DNA from: Massilia glaciei
Lineage (GTDB): Bacteria; Pseudomonadota; Gammaproteobacteria; Burkholderiales; Burkholderiaceae_D
NCBI RefSeq assembly: GCF_003011895.2
Contig: NZ_PXWF02000121.1
Location: forward strand, 62,001-126,000
Direction of reading: 5' to 3'
Length of the DNA stretch: 64,000 nucleotides
The position numbers were made by a program, and so were the translations under genes. This document shows, piece after piece, positions 45,863-60,568 of the stretch. Within the stretch, counting starts at the first letter, position 1; each line of letters opens with the position of its first letter. The notes under the pieces were generated by a model. It was not told where the DNA came from. It ran no database searches and was given only the letters and a program-made list of their open reading frames with translations.

Positions 45863-47041
45863 ATGGATGCACTAAACTCCGACGTACAGGCCATCCAGGC
45901 GATCAGCTCGGTGCCGACGATCCTGCGCGTGGTCGCCGAGACCACCGGTTTGCGCTTCGTGTGCATCGCGCGCGTGACCGGCAACGCCTGGGTCACCTGC
46001 GCCGCGCTCGACCGGCTCGGCCTCGGTCTGCGCCCCGGCGACGAGCTCGACGTCGCCACGACCCTGTGCGACAGCGTGCGCGCCGGCGACCAGCCGATCG
46101 TGATCGACCACGCCAGCGTCGATCCGGTCTACTGCACCCATCCCACGCCGCGGCAATACGGCTTCGAGAGCTACATCGCGGTGCCGGTGCGGCGCGCCAA
46201 CGGCGATTTCTTCGGCACCCTGTGCGGGCTCGACCCGGAACCGGCGGCGCTGTCGGACCGGCGCATCGTCGACACCCTGACCCTGCTCGCCGAGCTGGTC
46301 TCGCGCCAGCTCGAGGACGAACAGCGCATCGGCGCGAGCGAGGCCGCGTTGCTTAGCGAGCGCGCCAACTCCGAGCTGCGCGAGCAGTTCATCGCCGTGC
46401 TCGGCCACGACCTGCGCACGCCCCTGCTGTCGATCCTGACGGGCGCCGAATTGCTGCGCCGCCTGCCGCTCGAGCCGCACGCGCTCTCGATCGTCGAGCG
46501 CATCAAGCGCAGCGGGCGCCGCATGGCCAGCCTGGTCGACGACGTGGTCGACTTCACGCGCGGCCGGATGGGTGGCGGGATCCCGCTCGACGCGGTCGAA
46601 ACCACCGAGCTCGGCCAGCAACTGCTGCATGTCGTGGCCGAACTCAAGGACGTCCACGGCGGGCGCGTGATCGACAGCGAGATCGACCTCAACACGACCG
46701 TGTATTGCGATCCGAAACGCATCGCCCAGATGCTCTCTAACCTGCTGGTCAACGCGCTGACCCACGGCGCGCCCGACCACCCCGTCACGGTGCGCGCGCG
46801 CAGCGACGACGGCGCGCTGTTTTTGTCGGTCAGCAACGCCGGCGCGCCGATCGCGGACGAGACCCTGCAGCAATTGTTCCAGCCGTTCTGGCGCGGCAGC
46901 AACAGCGGGCCATCCGAGGGCCTCGGGCTGGGCCTGTATATCGCCTCCGAGATAGCGCGCTCGCATGGCGGCAGCCTAATCGTGACCTCGACCGGCGAGG
47001 CGACCACGTTCAGCTTCACGGCGCCGCGCATCGCGCGCTAG
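45863..47041 (+). CDS. GAF-domain sensor histidine kinase (soluble)
   Basis: 392 residues without membrane helix. GAF domain at about 10-160 (YGFESYIAVPVRRANGDFFG), HisKA with the H-box FIAVLGHDLRTPLLSIL, and HATPase_c with N-box QMLSNLLVNALTHG and G2 GLGLGLYIASEIARSHGG. The catalytic elements are complete. A cytoplasmic sensor of small molecules or redox state. No response regulator next to it, and the divergent ABC operon is 231 bp away, so it may or may not control it. The stop overlaps that of the convergent gene (CTAG). Confidence 0.9.
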   Translation: MDALNSDVQAIQAISSVPTILRVVAETTGLRFVCIARVTGNAWVTCAALDRLGLGLRPGDELDVATTLCDSVRAGDQPIVIDHASVDPVYCTHPTPRQYGFESYIAVPVRRANGDFFGTLCGLDPEPAALSDRRIVDTLTLLAELVSRQLEDEQRIGASEAALLSERANSELREQFIAVLGHDLRTPLLSILTGAELLRRLPLEPHALSIVERIKRSGRRMASLVDDVVDFTRGRMGGGIPLDAVETTELGQQLLHVVAELKDVHGGRVIDSEIDLNTTVYCDPKRIAQMLSNLLVNALTHGAPDHPVTVRARSDDGALFLSVSNAGAPIADETLQQLFQPFWRGSNSGPSEGLGLGLYIASEIARSHGGSLIVTSTGEATTFSFTAPRIAR

Positions 47042-48048
47042 ATCGGACCAAGTCTCAACCATTCCACCACAGCGCCGGCGGCGCGCCGCAGCGCGTCCAC
47101 CACATCGTCGATTGAAACCGGCTTGTTCTCGGACAGAGGGGCGGAAATCCTGCGCGTACGTCCCCTGAGACGTCTAACCCGCTGAACGCGCCGCGCCGAT
47201 GGCGCCGAAAGGTTCGCGCCGGATTCGGGTTTGCCGGCTTCGGCCATGCCGGCTTCGGGTGTGCCGACTTCGGCGATGTCGGCCTTGGCCATGCCGGCTT
47301 CGGGTGTGCCGGCTTCGGCGATGTCGGCTTCGGCGATGCCAGCTTCGGCCATGCGAGCTTCGGCCGTGCCGCCTTCGGCCATGCCGGCGTTGGGTGTGCC
47401 GACTTCGGCCGTGCCGGCTTCGGCCGTTCGAGCATCGGCCGTGCCGCCTTCGGGCATGCCTGCTTTGGGTGTGCCGGCGTCGGCTGGGTGCTGGGGTTGG
47501 CGCACCTCGTGTGCGGCAAATGCGTGATGACCTTGTTCGATCGCGGGGGCCGCAAGCGGCGCGCGCGGCGTGGGCAACGGCGCAGGTTTCGCCGCTACCG
47601 GCGCTTTGCGTTCACCGCGGGAGCGTTGACGGGTACGCAGCGTTTCGGCCAGCTTCCATTCAGTTGTATTCGGAAAGCGGATCCAGATGCTGGTCCAGGC
47701 GTTGCGCCGGATACCACCGACGGCGTTGGCGAAACCACTGGGCGAGACCGCCCGTCCCTCGTAGAGAATGGCATCGCCCTCGACCAGGCCGTGATGGTTT
47801 TTCCCGTTGAATACGGTGCGCAGCAGCGTGCCATCGGGCAGGAACAATTGCTTCCATTGGTAACCCGAATTTGCCGACTTGGGCAGCGCATCGGGTTCGT
47901 GGCGCCAGATCCACTCCTCGACCGCCTCGGTGACGATTTCCCAGTCCTCCTTTTCGAAGAAGCTTCTGACCGATGCCAGGCTTATTTGCTTGTGGATATG
48001 TTGCGAAATGGGGATCTCGGCGTAGACGGCTGGGTGGTGGCGTTTCAT
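47038..48048 (-). CDS. Unknown protein with about 18 AEAGT-type pentapeptide units
   Basis: 336 residues. Residues about 1-130 form a compact domain (EVIP-type start, then GYQWKQLFLPDGTLLRTVFNG and LYEGRAVSPSGFANAVGG and NAWTSIWIRFP) that loosely resembles RAMA/DUF-type nucleic-acid-associated modules; this is weak. Residues about 188-277 are 18 pentapeptides of the form (A/P)-E-A-G-x. The C-terminus (about 280-336) is basic (RRVQRVRRLRGRTRR) then helical. AAGGAG lies 8 bp before ATG 48048. No signal peptide. Possibly DNA-associated. The repeat is a likely place for length variation. Confidence 0.7.
   Translation of the reverse strand: MKRHHPAVYAEIPISQHIHKQISLASVRSFFEKEDWEIVTEAVEEWIWRHEPDALPKSANSGYQWKQLFLPDGTLLRTVFNGKNHHGLVEGDAILYEGRAVSPSGFANAVGGIRRNAWTSIWIRFPNTTEWKLAETLRTRQRSRGERKAPVAAKPAPLPTPRAPLAAPAIEQGHHAFAAHEVRQPQHPADAGTPKAGMPEGGTADARTAEAGTAEVGTPNAGMAEGGTAEARMAEAGIAEADIAEAGTPEAGMAKADIAEVGTPEAGMAEAGKPESGANLSAPSARRVQRVRRLRGRTRRISAPLSENKPVSIDDVVDALRRAAGAVVEWLRLGPI
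47212..47486 (-). repeat. In-frame 15-bp repeat array
   Basis: About 18 degenerate 15-bp units (minus strand near GCCGAAGCCGGCAYG) encoding the pentapeptides in the gene at 47038-48048. Because every unit is 15 bp and GC-rich, other frames also stay open across it. Confidence 0.9.
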
Positions 48049-48647
48049 GGCTTTTCTCCTTTTATTCCGATTTGACCGCATATTGGCCCGGCATTGCACG
48101 AGAGCGGCACGCGCCCGGACGATATCTGCGCGACTCGGCCCGACAACTGCGCGACGCGGTCCGACGACAGCACGCCTGGATCCGGTGCTTGCACGATTTT
48201 TTTACGACAACGCTGGCGTGTACTTAGTCTGTACTTAGTTAGACACGCAAACCACGTATCGTTCAGTTTCAGACTTAAAACAGGAGAGATCGCATGGCGC
48301 GCGGACGGTGTCGTGTGACTATCACCGGAATCCGCAGCGCTATCGTGCAATGTAGGGTTGAACCGGGTGAAATAGGGCCTTTTGGGAGGCGGCACATTCT
48401 GGAGGGGGCATGCGGTCGCCGGCCGGGCAAATTGCCAAATATATACGAATCTCCAGGCTAACAAGTTCGTTCGGGAACCTTTAGCCGCGCTGGCATCCCG
48501 ATCTCTTGCGCGCGCGCTTGACCGCCCGCGCAGCGTGGCCGTTCAAACGACACGCTCAGGACCATTTCCACGAGGCTTGACGGGCATCGTGGCGCCGTCT
48601 TTCCCGAAGTGCAAACATCGAAAACTCCCCATCACCATCGAGTTTCC
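48049..48647. other. Divergent intergenic region
   Basis: 599 bp. No supported gene. The open frames across 48045-48464 and 48094-48318 lack ribosome sites and motifs. It contains an imperfect GCGCGAC..GACAAC/GACGAC tandem (48125-48175) and the direct repeat GTACTTAGTCTGTACTTAGTT (48220-48240), AT-rich around 48430. Probably the promoters of both flanking genes. Confidence 0.5.
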
Positions 48648-50393
48648 ATGAGCGACCCCGGACACCCCACTGAAGTTTTTTTCGAAGGCAAGGCCCCGAT
48701 CGCACCGGGCATGCTGTGCTCGCAACACTTCGCGCTCGCCGACGCCGCCACGGTCGCGCAGGTGACACTGCGCTTCCAGTGTTACGGCATGCACGCGTTG
48801 GCCGTGCTCAAGTTCACCTTCCATGACGCGCACGGACAGCGCACGCATGAGATCAACTCGGGGCCGGCGCGACCCTTGGCGGCGACGGGCTTGAACCGGC
48901 TGCGCCGGCACATTCTTTTCCTGCGGCTCGAGTCGGCGCTGCGCAGCTTGTTAAACATGCCGAGATGGTTCATCGTCGAGTTGCCTTGCGCCACATTGCG
49001 CAGCGGCGGGCTGCGCGTCGACGTGGTCAACACGGGCAAGTTCCCGGTGCTCGTGAGCGGTTTCGCCCTGCACACCTCGCCGCTCGATCCGGCCCGGCGG
49101 GTGCGCAACGACCACCCGCTCGAAGGCTATGCGGGCAGCATCAGCGTGACGGCCGGCGAGCCGCTGGCGCTGTTCGTGCATAGCCCGCAGGCGCTTTTTG
49201 CGGTCGAGGTGATCCGCTTCGGCGCCAGCGCCGCCACGCGGCTGCGGATCGATGACGTGCCCGGCCGCGCGCAGGACTACGCCCAGAACGCCTACGAGCA
49301 GGGCGCGGACTGGGACCGCACGACGGTGCTGCAGACCGACCCGGGCTGGCGCGCCGGCCTATACGTGGCGCGGCTGTCCGATTGCAGCGGCGCCTTGTTC
49401 GACATCACCTTCGTCGTCAAGAGAAAGGTGGGCGAAGCGGCGGCGGCGCTCGCCGTGCTGGCCTCGACCAACACCTGGCAAGCCTACAACGCCTGGGCTG
49501 GCGCCTCGATCTACGAATACCACATCGACGACGGCCTGCACCGCCCCGATATCTTCGTGGTGCACCAATTGCGCCCGAACCCGGCGGCCACCATGATCGA
49601 CGCCAGGGGCCATCTCGCCTGCGAGGAAAAACACGTGCTGGCCTGGCTCGAACGCGAGGGCATCGACTACGACCTCTACAGCGACAGCGACCTAGACGCC
49701 GATCCGGGCCTGCTGGCGCGCCACCGCGCGCTGGTGCTCAACACCCACAGCGAATACTGGACCGGGCCGATGTACGACGGGCTCGAGCGTTTTCTCGACG
49801 GCGGCGGCAACCTCGCCTACCTGTCGGCCAACGGCCTGTTCTGGAAGACGGCGGCGCGCGGCCACCAGCTCGAGGTCCGGCACGACTGCGGCCGGCACAG
49901 CTTCATCGACGAGGCCGGCGGCAGGTGGCGCGACCACGGGCGCCCGGAGACGCGCGCGGTCGGCATCCGCTTCACGCGCGCGGGGCAAAAATCGGGCTTC
50001 AAGCCGTACCGGGTGCTCTCGCCGGGGCATTGGATTTTCGCCGGAACCGGCGTCAAAAAGGGCAGCCTGATCGGCGAGCGCGGCACCAAGTACCAGGGCG
50101 CGTCGGGCTGGGAGCTCGACACGATCGACGCGCGCGCGCGTCCGGCCGGGCTGGTGCATCTGGCAAAGGGGTGCAACGCCTGGGGCAGCGGCGCCGATAT
50201 GACGTACTTCACCCATGCGGGCGGGGGCGGGGTGTTTGCGGTCGGCTCGATCACGTTCGGCGGGAGCCTGGTCGTCGATGCCGTGCTGTCGCGCATGATG
50301 CGCAATGTGTTCGCGCGCTTTTTGCGCGGAGCCGGCGCGGCGCCCGCCGCCAAAGCTGGCCTGGCGGCGGACGCCGGCGCGGTTGAAGCTTAA
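48648..50393 (+). CDS. N,N-dimethylformamidase beta-subunit-like protein
   Basis: 581 residues. The C-terminal two-thirds (about 230-560) match the DMFase large-subunit domain with VLASTNTWQAYNAWAGASIY, LNTHSEYWTGPMYDGLERFL and GGNLAYLSANGLFWK; the N-terminal about 190 residues are beta-rich, possibly carbohydrate- or lectin-like. No signal peptide. DMFase hydrolyses N,N-dimethylformamide with a small partner subunit, which is not encoded here, so the real substrate is probably another amide or unknown. ATG 48648 chosen; the ribosome site is weak. The stop overlaps the convergent gene by 4 bp. Confidence 0.7.
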   Translation: MSDPGHPTEVFFEGKAPIAPGMLCSQHFALADAATVAQVTLRFQCYGMHALAVLKFTFHDAHGQRTHEINSGPARPLAATGLNRLRRHILFLRLESALRSLLNMPRWFIVELPCATLRSGGLRVDVVNTGKFPVLVSGFALHTSPLDPARRVRNDHPLEGYAGSISVTAGEPLALFVHSPQALFAVEVIRFGASAATRLRIDDVPGRAQDYAQNAYEQGADWDRTTVLQTDPGWRAGLYVARLSDCSGALFDITFVVKRKVGEAAAALAVLASTNTWQAYNAWAGASIYEYHIDDGLHRPDIFVVHQLRPNPAATMIDARGHLACEEKHVLAWLEREGIDYDLYSDSDLDADPGLLARHRALVLNTHSEYWTGPMYDGLERFLDGGGNLAYLSANGLFWKTAARGHQLEVRHDCGRHSFIDEAGGRWRDHGRPETRAVGIRFTRAGQKSGFKPYRVLSPGHWIFAGTGVKKGSLIGERGTKYQGASGWELDTIDARARPAGLVHLAKGCNAWGSGADMTYFTHAGGGGVFAVGSITFGGSLVVDAVLSRMMRNVFARFLRGAGAAPAAKAGLAADAGAVEA

Positions 50394-50761
50394 GCCATCG
50401 AACTATCTTTGACGAAATACTTGCGCGCGTAGGCGAGCAACTGGCCATCGTTCGGATGGTCGACCGTCTCGACGCTGACGACCTTGTCGGCGATCAGCGC
50501 CTCGTGCTTGTTCAGGTAGCGCATGAACGACAGTTTCTCCTGGCCGGGGCCGACCACCAGGATCGCGTGCGCTTCCTTGACGGAGGCGGCGATCTCGCTC
50601 ATGTACGGAATGTTTTCCTCTTCCTTGATGCTGATGTCGGCGCCCGCTTTTTTATGGATCGCGCCGGTCTTGATGACTTCGGACTCGGCGGCGTCGGCCG
50701 TGAAATGGATGACGTGCGCTTCGGATTGGTCGAGCCAGATGACGACGTGGTTGAATGACAT
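50390..50761 (-). CDS. Small eRF1-domain-like 'translational machinery' protein
   Basis: 123 residues. MSFNHVVIWLDQSEAHVIHF, then AHAILVVGPGQEKLSFMRYL and VVSVETVDHPNDGQLLAYAR resemble eRF1 domain 2/Pelota-like (baeRF) proteins, but the length is short. AAGGAA lies 9 bp before ATG 50761. Often annotated as translational machinery protein in Oxalobacteraceae; function unproven. Overlaps the DMFase-like gene end. Confidence 0.6.
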   Translation of the reverse strand: MSFNHVVIWLDQSEAHVIHFTADAAESEVIKTGAIHKKAGADISIKEEENIPYMSEIAASVKEAHAILVVGPGQEKLSFMRYLNKHEALIADKVVSVETVDHPNDGQLLAYARKYFVKDSSMA

Positions 50762-50890
50762 GGTGGTGTTTCCTTGTGGGAGTGAGCGTGCGCGGGGCCC
50801 ATGCCCCATTGCCGAATGAGGCGAGTGTGCGCCCCTTCGCCGATTTTTTCCGTTCGGAACCGCACGTAGGCCGCAGCGCCCGCCCTCCCC

Positions 50891-52408
<1,518 letters not shown>

Positions 52409-52464
52409 GGTGGGGGCCGCCCCGCCCACGTTTGCTTGAGCCGGCGCAGCTGTAATGTTCGAGG

Positions 52465-52494
52465 TTGACGGGACCCGCGGGGGGCGGTTTATGC
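52465..52494 (+). promoter_or_regulatory. Possible glpD promoter
   Basis: TTGACG (52465-52470), 18-bp spacer, TTATGC (52489-52494), followed by an AT-rich segment with TATACT at 52510-52515. Weak match. No clear GlpR operator seen. Confidence 0.3.
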
Positions 52495-52568
52495 TCTTCG
52501 CTATTAAAATATACTATAACCTCCGTCAAACGAACACGACCAACGGGTCGCGCGAACCCACAACGCCA

Positions 52569-54173
52569 ATGCAAGCCTACTCCTCGACCCCGCTTCACAC
52601 CGCGCGCCCGGACCTGATCGCGCGCCTGGCGCAGGGGCAGCAATACGACCTGGCCATCATCGGCGGCGGCGCCACCGGGCTCGGCGTGGCCCTCGACGCG
52701 GCCCAGCGCGGGCTGTCTGTGGTGCTGCTCGAATCGCACGACTTCGCCAAGGGCACGTCCTCGCGCTCGACCAAGCTGGTCCATGGCGGGGTGCGCTACC
52801 TCGCCCAGGGCGACATCAAGCTCGTGCGCGAGGCGCTGCACGAACGCGCCAACCTGCTCCACAACGCGCCGCATCTGGCCCAGCCGCTCGCGTTCGTGAT
52901 GCCCTCGTACCGCTGGTGGGAGGCGCCCTTCTACGGCATCGGCCTCAAGATCTACGACGTGCTGGCGGGCAAGGCCGGCCTCGGCGCCACCGAATGGCTG
53001 GGCCGCGAGCGCACCGGGGCCTGCCTGCCCAGCGTGCGCCAAGACGGCCTGTTTGGCGGCGTCAAGTACTGGGACGGCCAGTTCGACGACGCCCGCCTGG
53101 CGCTGGCGCTGGCGCGCACCGCGGCCGCGCACGGCGCCCTGCTGGTCAATTACTGCGAGGCGCACGGCCTGGTCCACGAGAACGGCCGCGTGGCCGGCGT
53201 GCAATGCCGCGACACGCTGGGCGGGCGCCAGATCGCGGTGCGCGCCAATTGCGTCATCAACGCCACCGGCGTCTGGGTCGACACCTTGCGCGCGCAGGAC
53301 GGCGCGCTCTCGGGCAGCGCCACGCGCCCGCTCGTGTCGCCGAGCCAGGGCGTGCACCTGGTCGTGGACCGCGAATTCCTTCCGGGCGAACACGCCCTGA
53401 TGGTGCCCAGGACGAGCGACGGGCGGGTGCTGTTCGCGGTGCCGTGGCTGGGCAAGCTGATCCTCGGCACCACCGACACAGCGCGCGCCGACGTGGTGCG
53501 CGAGCCGGCCCCGTTCGCCGAAGAAGTCGCCTTCATCCTCGACGAGGCCGGCAAGTACCTGGAGCGCGCGCCGCGCCGCGAGGACGTGCGCAGCGTCTGG
53601 GTCGGCCTGCGCCCGCTGGTCAAGCCGCCCGCGGACGACGGCGGCCCGACCAAGGGCATCAGCCGCGAGCATAGCGTGACGGTCAGCGGCTCGGGCCTGG
53701 TGACGGTCACCGGCGGCAAATGGACCACCTACCGCGCCATGGCCGAGAGCGTGCTGGCCAAATGCGCGCGCTGGAATTTGTTGCCGACGACCATGGCCGC
53801 GGCCGCGACCGCCCACCTGCGGCTGGTGGGCGCGCCCGCGCCGGGCGCGCCGACGACAGCGCTGCGCGAGGCGCCCGGCGAACACCTGTACGGCAGCGAA
53901 GTCGAATGGCTCAGGCAACTGCCGGGCCACGCCAACGCGCTCGCGCCCGGGCTGACCGAGGCGATGGTGCGCTTCGCCGCGCGCCACGAGTACGCGCGCA
54001 CGGTCGAGGACGTGCTGGCGCGGCGCAGCCGCCTGCTGTTCCTCGACGCGCGCGCCGCGGCGCAGGCGGCGCCGGCGGTGGCGCGGCTGTTGTCCGAGGA
54101 GTTGGGCGAGGCCGTATCGGCCGATGAATTTCTCGAGATGGCGCGGCGCTACCGGACCTTGCCGGCGCCCTGA
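52569..54173 (+). CDS. glpD: Glycerol-3-phosphate dehydrogenase (respiratory, FAD)
   Basis: 534 residues. FAD-binding Rossmann motif AIIGGGATGLGVALDAAQRG, STKLVHGGVRYL, the C-terminal domain after about 400. It oxidises G3P to DHAP with electrons to quinone at the inner membrane. Together with divergent glpK it allows growth on glycerol. ATG 52569 (MQAYSS) is chosen; upstream in-frame starts lie in the promoter region. Confidence 0.96.
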   Translation: MQAYSSTPLHTARPDLIARLAQGQQYDLAIIGGGATGLGVALDAAQRGLSVVLLESHDFAKGTSSRSTKLVHGGVRYLAQGDIKLVREALHERANLLHNAPHLAQPLAFVMPSYRWWEAPFYGIGLKIYDVLAGKAGLGATEWLGRERTGACLPSVRQDGLFGGVKYWDGQFDDARLALALARTAAAHGALLVNYCEAHGLVHENGRVAGVQCRDTLGGRQIAVRANCVINATGVWVDTLRAQDGALSGSATRPLVSPSQGVHLVVDREFLPGEHALMVPRTSDGRVLFAVPWLGKLILGTTDTARADVVREPAPFAEEVAFILDEAGKYLERAPRREDVRSVWVGLRPLVKPPADDGGPTKGISREHSVTVSGSGLVTVTGGKWTTYRAMAESVLAKCARWNLLPTTMAAAATAHLRLVGAPAPGAPTTALREAPGEHLYGSEVEWLRQLPGHANALAPGLTEAMVRFAARHEYARTVEDVLARRSRLLFLDARAAAQAAPAVARLLSEELGEAVSADEFLEMARRYRTLPAP

Positions 54174-54194
54174 GGGGCCGGAGGTTACAGGCTG

Positions 54195-54357
54195 CTAGGA
54201 GGCTGTCGGACGTAGGGAGTCGAAGCGAAAAAAGTGACGGGCGGGGACAGATTTTGACGATTTCGCAGTGCCAATAGCTATTGGCCGAGAAAACGGCGAA
54301 ATATGGACCGTCCGACACTTTTTGCAGCCGACGATCCTAAGTCCGACAGCCTCCTAG
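54195..54357. mobile_element. 163-bp MITE-like element with 17-bp perfect terminal inverted repeats
   Basis: Left end CTAGGAGGCTGTCGGAC (54195-54211), right end GTCCGACAGCCTCCTAG (54341-54357), perfect inverse; 4 more inner bases match 3/4. The centre holds a 16-bp palindrome GCCAATAGCTATTGGC (54270-54285) flanked by ATTTCGC/GCGAAAT. Too short to encode a transposase. Both ends begin and end with CTAG, which could be a target-site duplication or part of the repeat. Its right end forms the stop codon of the response regulator gene. Confidence 0.7.
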
Positions 54358-55196
54358 GCCTTGAGGCGCCAATTCGGCAGGAATTTTTCGAGCGTCATCA
54401 ACAGGTCGCCCGCCTCGAACGGCTTGCACAGGAACGCGTCGCAACCGGCGTGCGAACCGCGCAGGCGCACCTCGATCTTGCGGTTTTCGGTGAGCAGGAC
54501 GACCGCCGTGCTGCGCCGCTTGTCGGGCATCTGCTTGATCGAGCGGCAAAAGTCGATGCCGCTCTCGCCCGGCAGGTCGACTTCGAGGACCACGCAGTTG
54601 TAGCGGTTCTCGCGCATGAGCTCGTGCGCGTGGGCGATATTGTTGGCGCGGTCGACCCGGTAGCTTGAGCTCGCCAGCGCGTGGATCACCTGGGCCGCGA
54701 CCACCGGATCGGGGTCGAGCACCAGCACCGAGGGCCCGGTCGCGAACTCCTTGGGCGACTGCTCGCGGTCGTACCACGGCTGCAGCTCGAGCACCTCGAG
54801 GTCGTTGACCGATTTGCTGAACTCCTCGGTCAGCGGCTCGGCGCTGGCCGTCATCGCCGCCTCGCCGAAAACGAGGTCGAGCGTGTGCAGCATGGTGGCC
54901 CAGCGGATCGGACGCTCGATGTGCAGGCCGACCTTGAATTTCTCGTCCGAGCGGGTGCCGATGGTGATCATCGTCACCCGCGTCTTGCGGATCAGGGCCA
55001 GCTCGACGCGCATGCGGCCGTCGTCGTCGTCGAGGTCGACGAGGATGCAGTCGGGACGCGAATCCTGGTCGGGCTGCCATTCCTGGTAAACCTGTGCCCG
55101 CATTCTTGACAACTTGAACATCGAAGCAATCAATATCCGTTCATTCGGTTTGAAACCGACGATTTCAACATCAAAATACTCAGATTTGTTATCCAT
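54354..55196 (-). CDS. Response-regulator-like protein ending in MITE sequence
   Basis: 280 residues. The C-terminal half (about 155-275) is a receiver domain: VLVLDPDPVVAAQVIHAL, VVLEVDLPGESGIDF (phospho-acceptor Asp), VVLLTE, FLCKPF (Lys). The N-terminal half is a second, degenerate receiver-like or PilZ-like domain (starting MDNKSEYFDVEIVGFKPNER, with a DDDD run). No DNA-binding domain. The last codons (LKA-TAG) run into the CTAG end of the MITE, so the original C-terminus may have been longer or different. The start (55196) is uncertain. Confidence 0.75.
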   Translation of the reverse strand: MDNKSEYFDVEIVGFKPNERILIASMFKLSRMRAQVYQEWQPDQDSRPDCILVDLDDDDGRMRVELALIRKTRVTMITIGTRSDEKFKVGLHIERPIRWATMLHTLDLVFGEAAMTASAEPLTEEFSKSVNDLEVLELQPWYDREQSPKEFATGPSVLVLDPDPVVAAQVIHALASSSYRVDRANNIAHAHELMRENRYNCVVLEVDLPGESGIDFCRSIKQMPDKRRSTAVVLLTENRKIEVRLRGSHAGCDAFLCKPFEAGDLLMTLEKFLPNWRLKA

Positions 55197-55699
55197 AGGT
55201 TCCGCGTGTATAGAAAAGACTGGCGTGGCCGGCCCGAGCTCGCCGTCCGGCGATGCAACGATTCCAGGGTCAAGCGTCAGCAGTGGCGACCGTCGCGGCG
55301 TGGCATGCCCGCCCGGATGCGGGCGACGGCCGGCTGCCACGCCTACTGGCGCGGCCCGGCTGCTCGTCCGCCCCGCTCAATGTTTCAAGAAGGGAATCGG
55401 GCTGATCATCCGATGCGAAAATTACACGACTGTTGCACAAAAATTTGTTGCCTCTGCTCCAGCATACTTGCGCGCGCAGCGCGCGTCTACACCTGTCGAG
55501 CAATCGGCGCGCAATTTGATCGAAGTCGGCGGGGGCCGGACCCGGCCGGTCAGCGCCGATGTGGCAAGAACAACAAAAAGACGTCATAAACCGGGTGCAT
55601 CGGACCATAAACAATGCCCCCTTTGCCATGATAAGTTGCTATCAAGATGGATCAAATGGCATTGGAAATATCCTTGCGGCATTTTAAACGCGGGCGCGC
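55197..55699. other. Intergenic region before the CAT-like gene end
   Basis: About 500 bp without a supported gene: AT-richer around 55420-55470 and 55590-55690. Presumably the promoter of the response regulator and the 3' region of the leftward operon. Confidence 0.5.
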
Positions 55700-55716
55700 A
55701 TCGCCTGTCAGGCGAT
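55700..55716 (-). terminator. Hairpin over the stop codon of the CAT-like gene
   Basis: ATCGCCT-GTC-AGGCGAT, perfect 7-bp arms. It contains the TGA of the CAT-like gene (55708-55710). Followed on the minus strand by GCGCGCCCGCG then TTTAAAA, so it is a weak terminator candidate. Confidence 0.4.
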
Positions 55717-56346
55717 CAGGGCGGCCGCCTTCGCGGCGATCCGTTCGGCCAGCTGGTGGACGTGGAAACCATCGACGAAACCGTGGTGGGCCTGCACCGA
55801 AAACGGCACCGCCATGCGCCCGCCCCCGGGCGCGCCGAACCGACCCCAGGCGATCGACGGGATGTCGGCGTGCTGGTGCCGGAAAACGGGATGCTCGATG
55901 GCGTGCAACTTGAACCACGGCAGGCAGGTGATGTAGATGTGGTTGCGCCGTTCGCGTTCGGTTTGCCCGGCGGCCGCGTCGATCAACGCGCGGCTGGCCT
56001 GCGCCACCCTGCCCGCGGCCACGCTGCGCGCGATGAATGCATCGAGGTCGGCGCCCATCTCGAAACTGGCGTAATTGAGGTTGTTGTCGATGTTGATCAC
56101 CGTGTAGGAGGCGGTGATGCCATCGATCTTGATCACCTCGCCCTCGAAAATGCGGTACATGAAGTTGTCGATCGCGCTGGCGCTGGTGAGCACGCAATAG
56201 AGCAGGAAATGAAACGGCGGCAGCCCGCGCGCCTGGCAGAACGGCCTGAAATCGGGCAGGTCGAGCTCCAGGCTCAGGTTGACGAGGGGATTGTCGAACT
56301 GGCGGAACAGCTCGTAGCGGTCGCGGCGGTGTTCAAAATTTTTCAT
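55708..56346 (-). CDS. Chloramphenicol acetyltransferase-like acyltransferase
   Basis: 212 residues, the size of classical CAT trimers. The catalytic motif is at the C-terminus: VPFSVQAHHGFVDGFHVHQL, with HHxxxDGfH as in CatA. N-terminal FRQFDNPLVNLSLELDLPDF matches the CAT start. In resistance cassettes this acetylates chloramphenicol; here it is the last gene of a surface-polymer type operon (37 bp after the Mur ligase gene), so acylation of the polymer or its precursor is an alternative. Substrate residues were not compared. Confidence 0.8.
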   Translation of the reverse strand: MKNFEHRRDRYELFRQFDNPLVNLSLELDLPDFRPFCQARGLPPFHFLLYCVLTSASAIDNFMYRIFEGEVIKIDGITASYTVINIDNNLNYASFEMGADLDAFIARSVAAGRVAQASRALIDAAAGQTERERRNHIYITCLPWFKLHAIEHPVFRHQHADIPSIAWGRFGAPGGGRMAVPFSVQAHHGFVDGFHVHQLAERIAAKAAALIA

Positions 56347-56383
56347 TGATCAATTTTAACCGGATTTGGCGCCGCGCCCGGAC

Positions 56384-60564
<4,181 letters not shown>

Positions 60565-60568
<4 letters not shown>

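Noticed and set aside
47055-47810. Overlapping open frames across the pentapeptide array on both strands
   Set aside because: 15-bp periodic repeats keep all frames open; only the minus-strand frame from 48048 has a ribosome site and a non-repeat domain.
55708-56346. Antibiotic-resistance cassette interpretation of the CAT-like gene
   Set aside because: No integron, IS or attC site is next to it. It sits at the end of a chromosomal operon and has the same composition as its neighbours.
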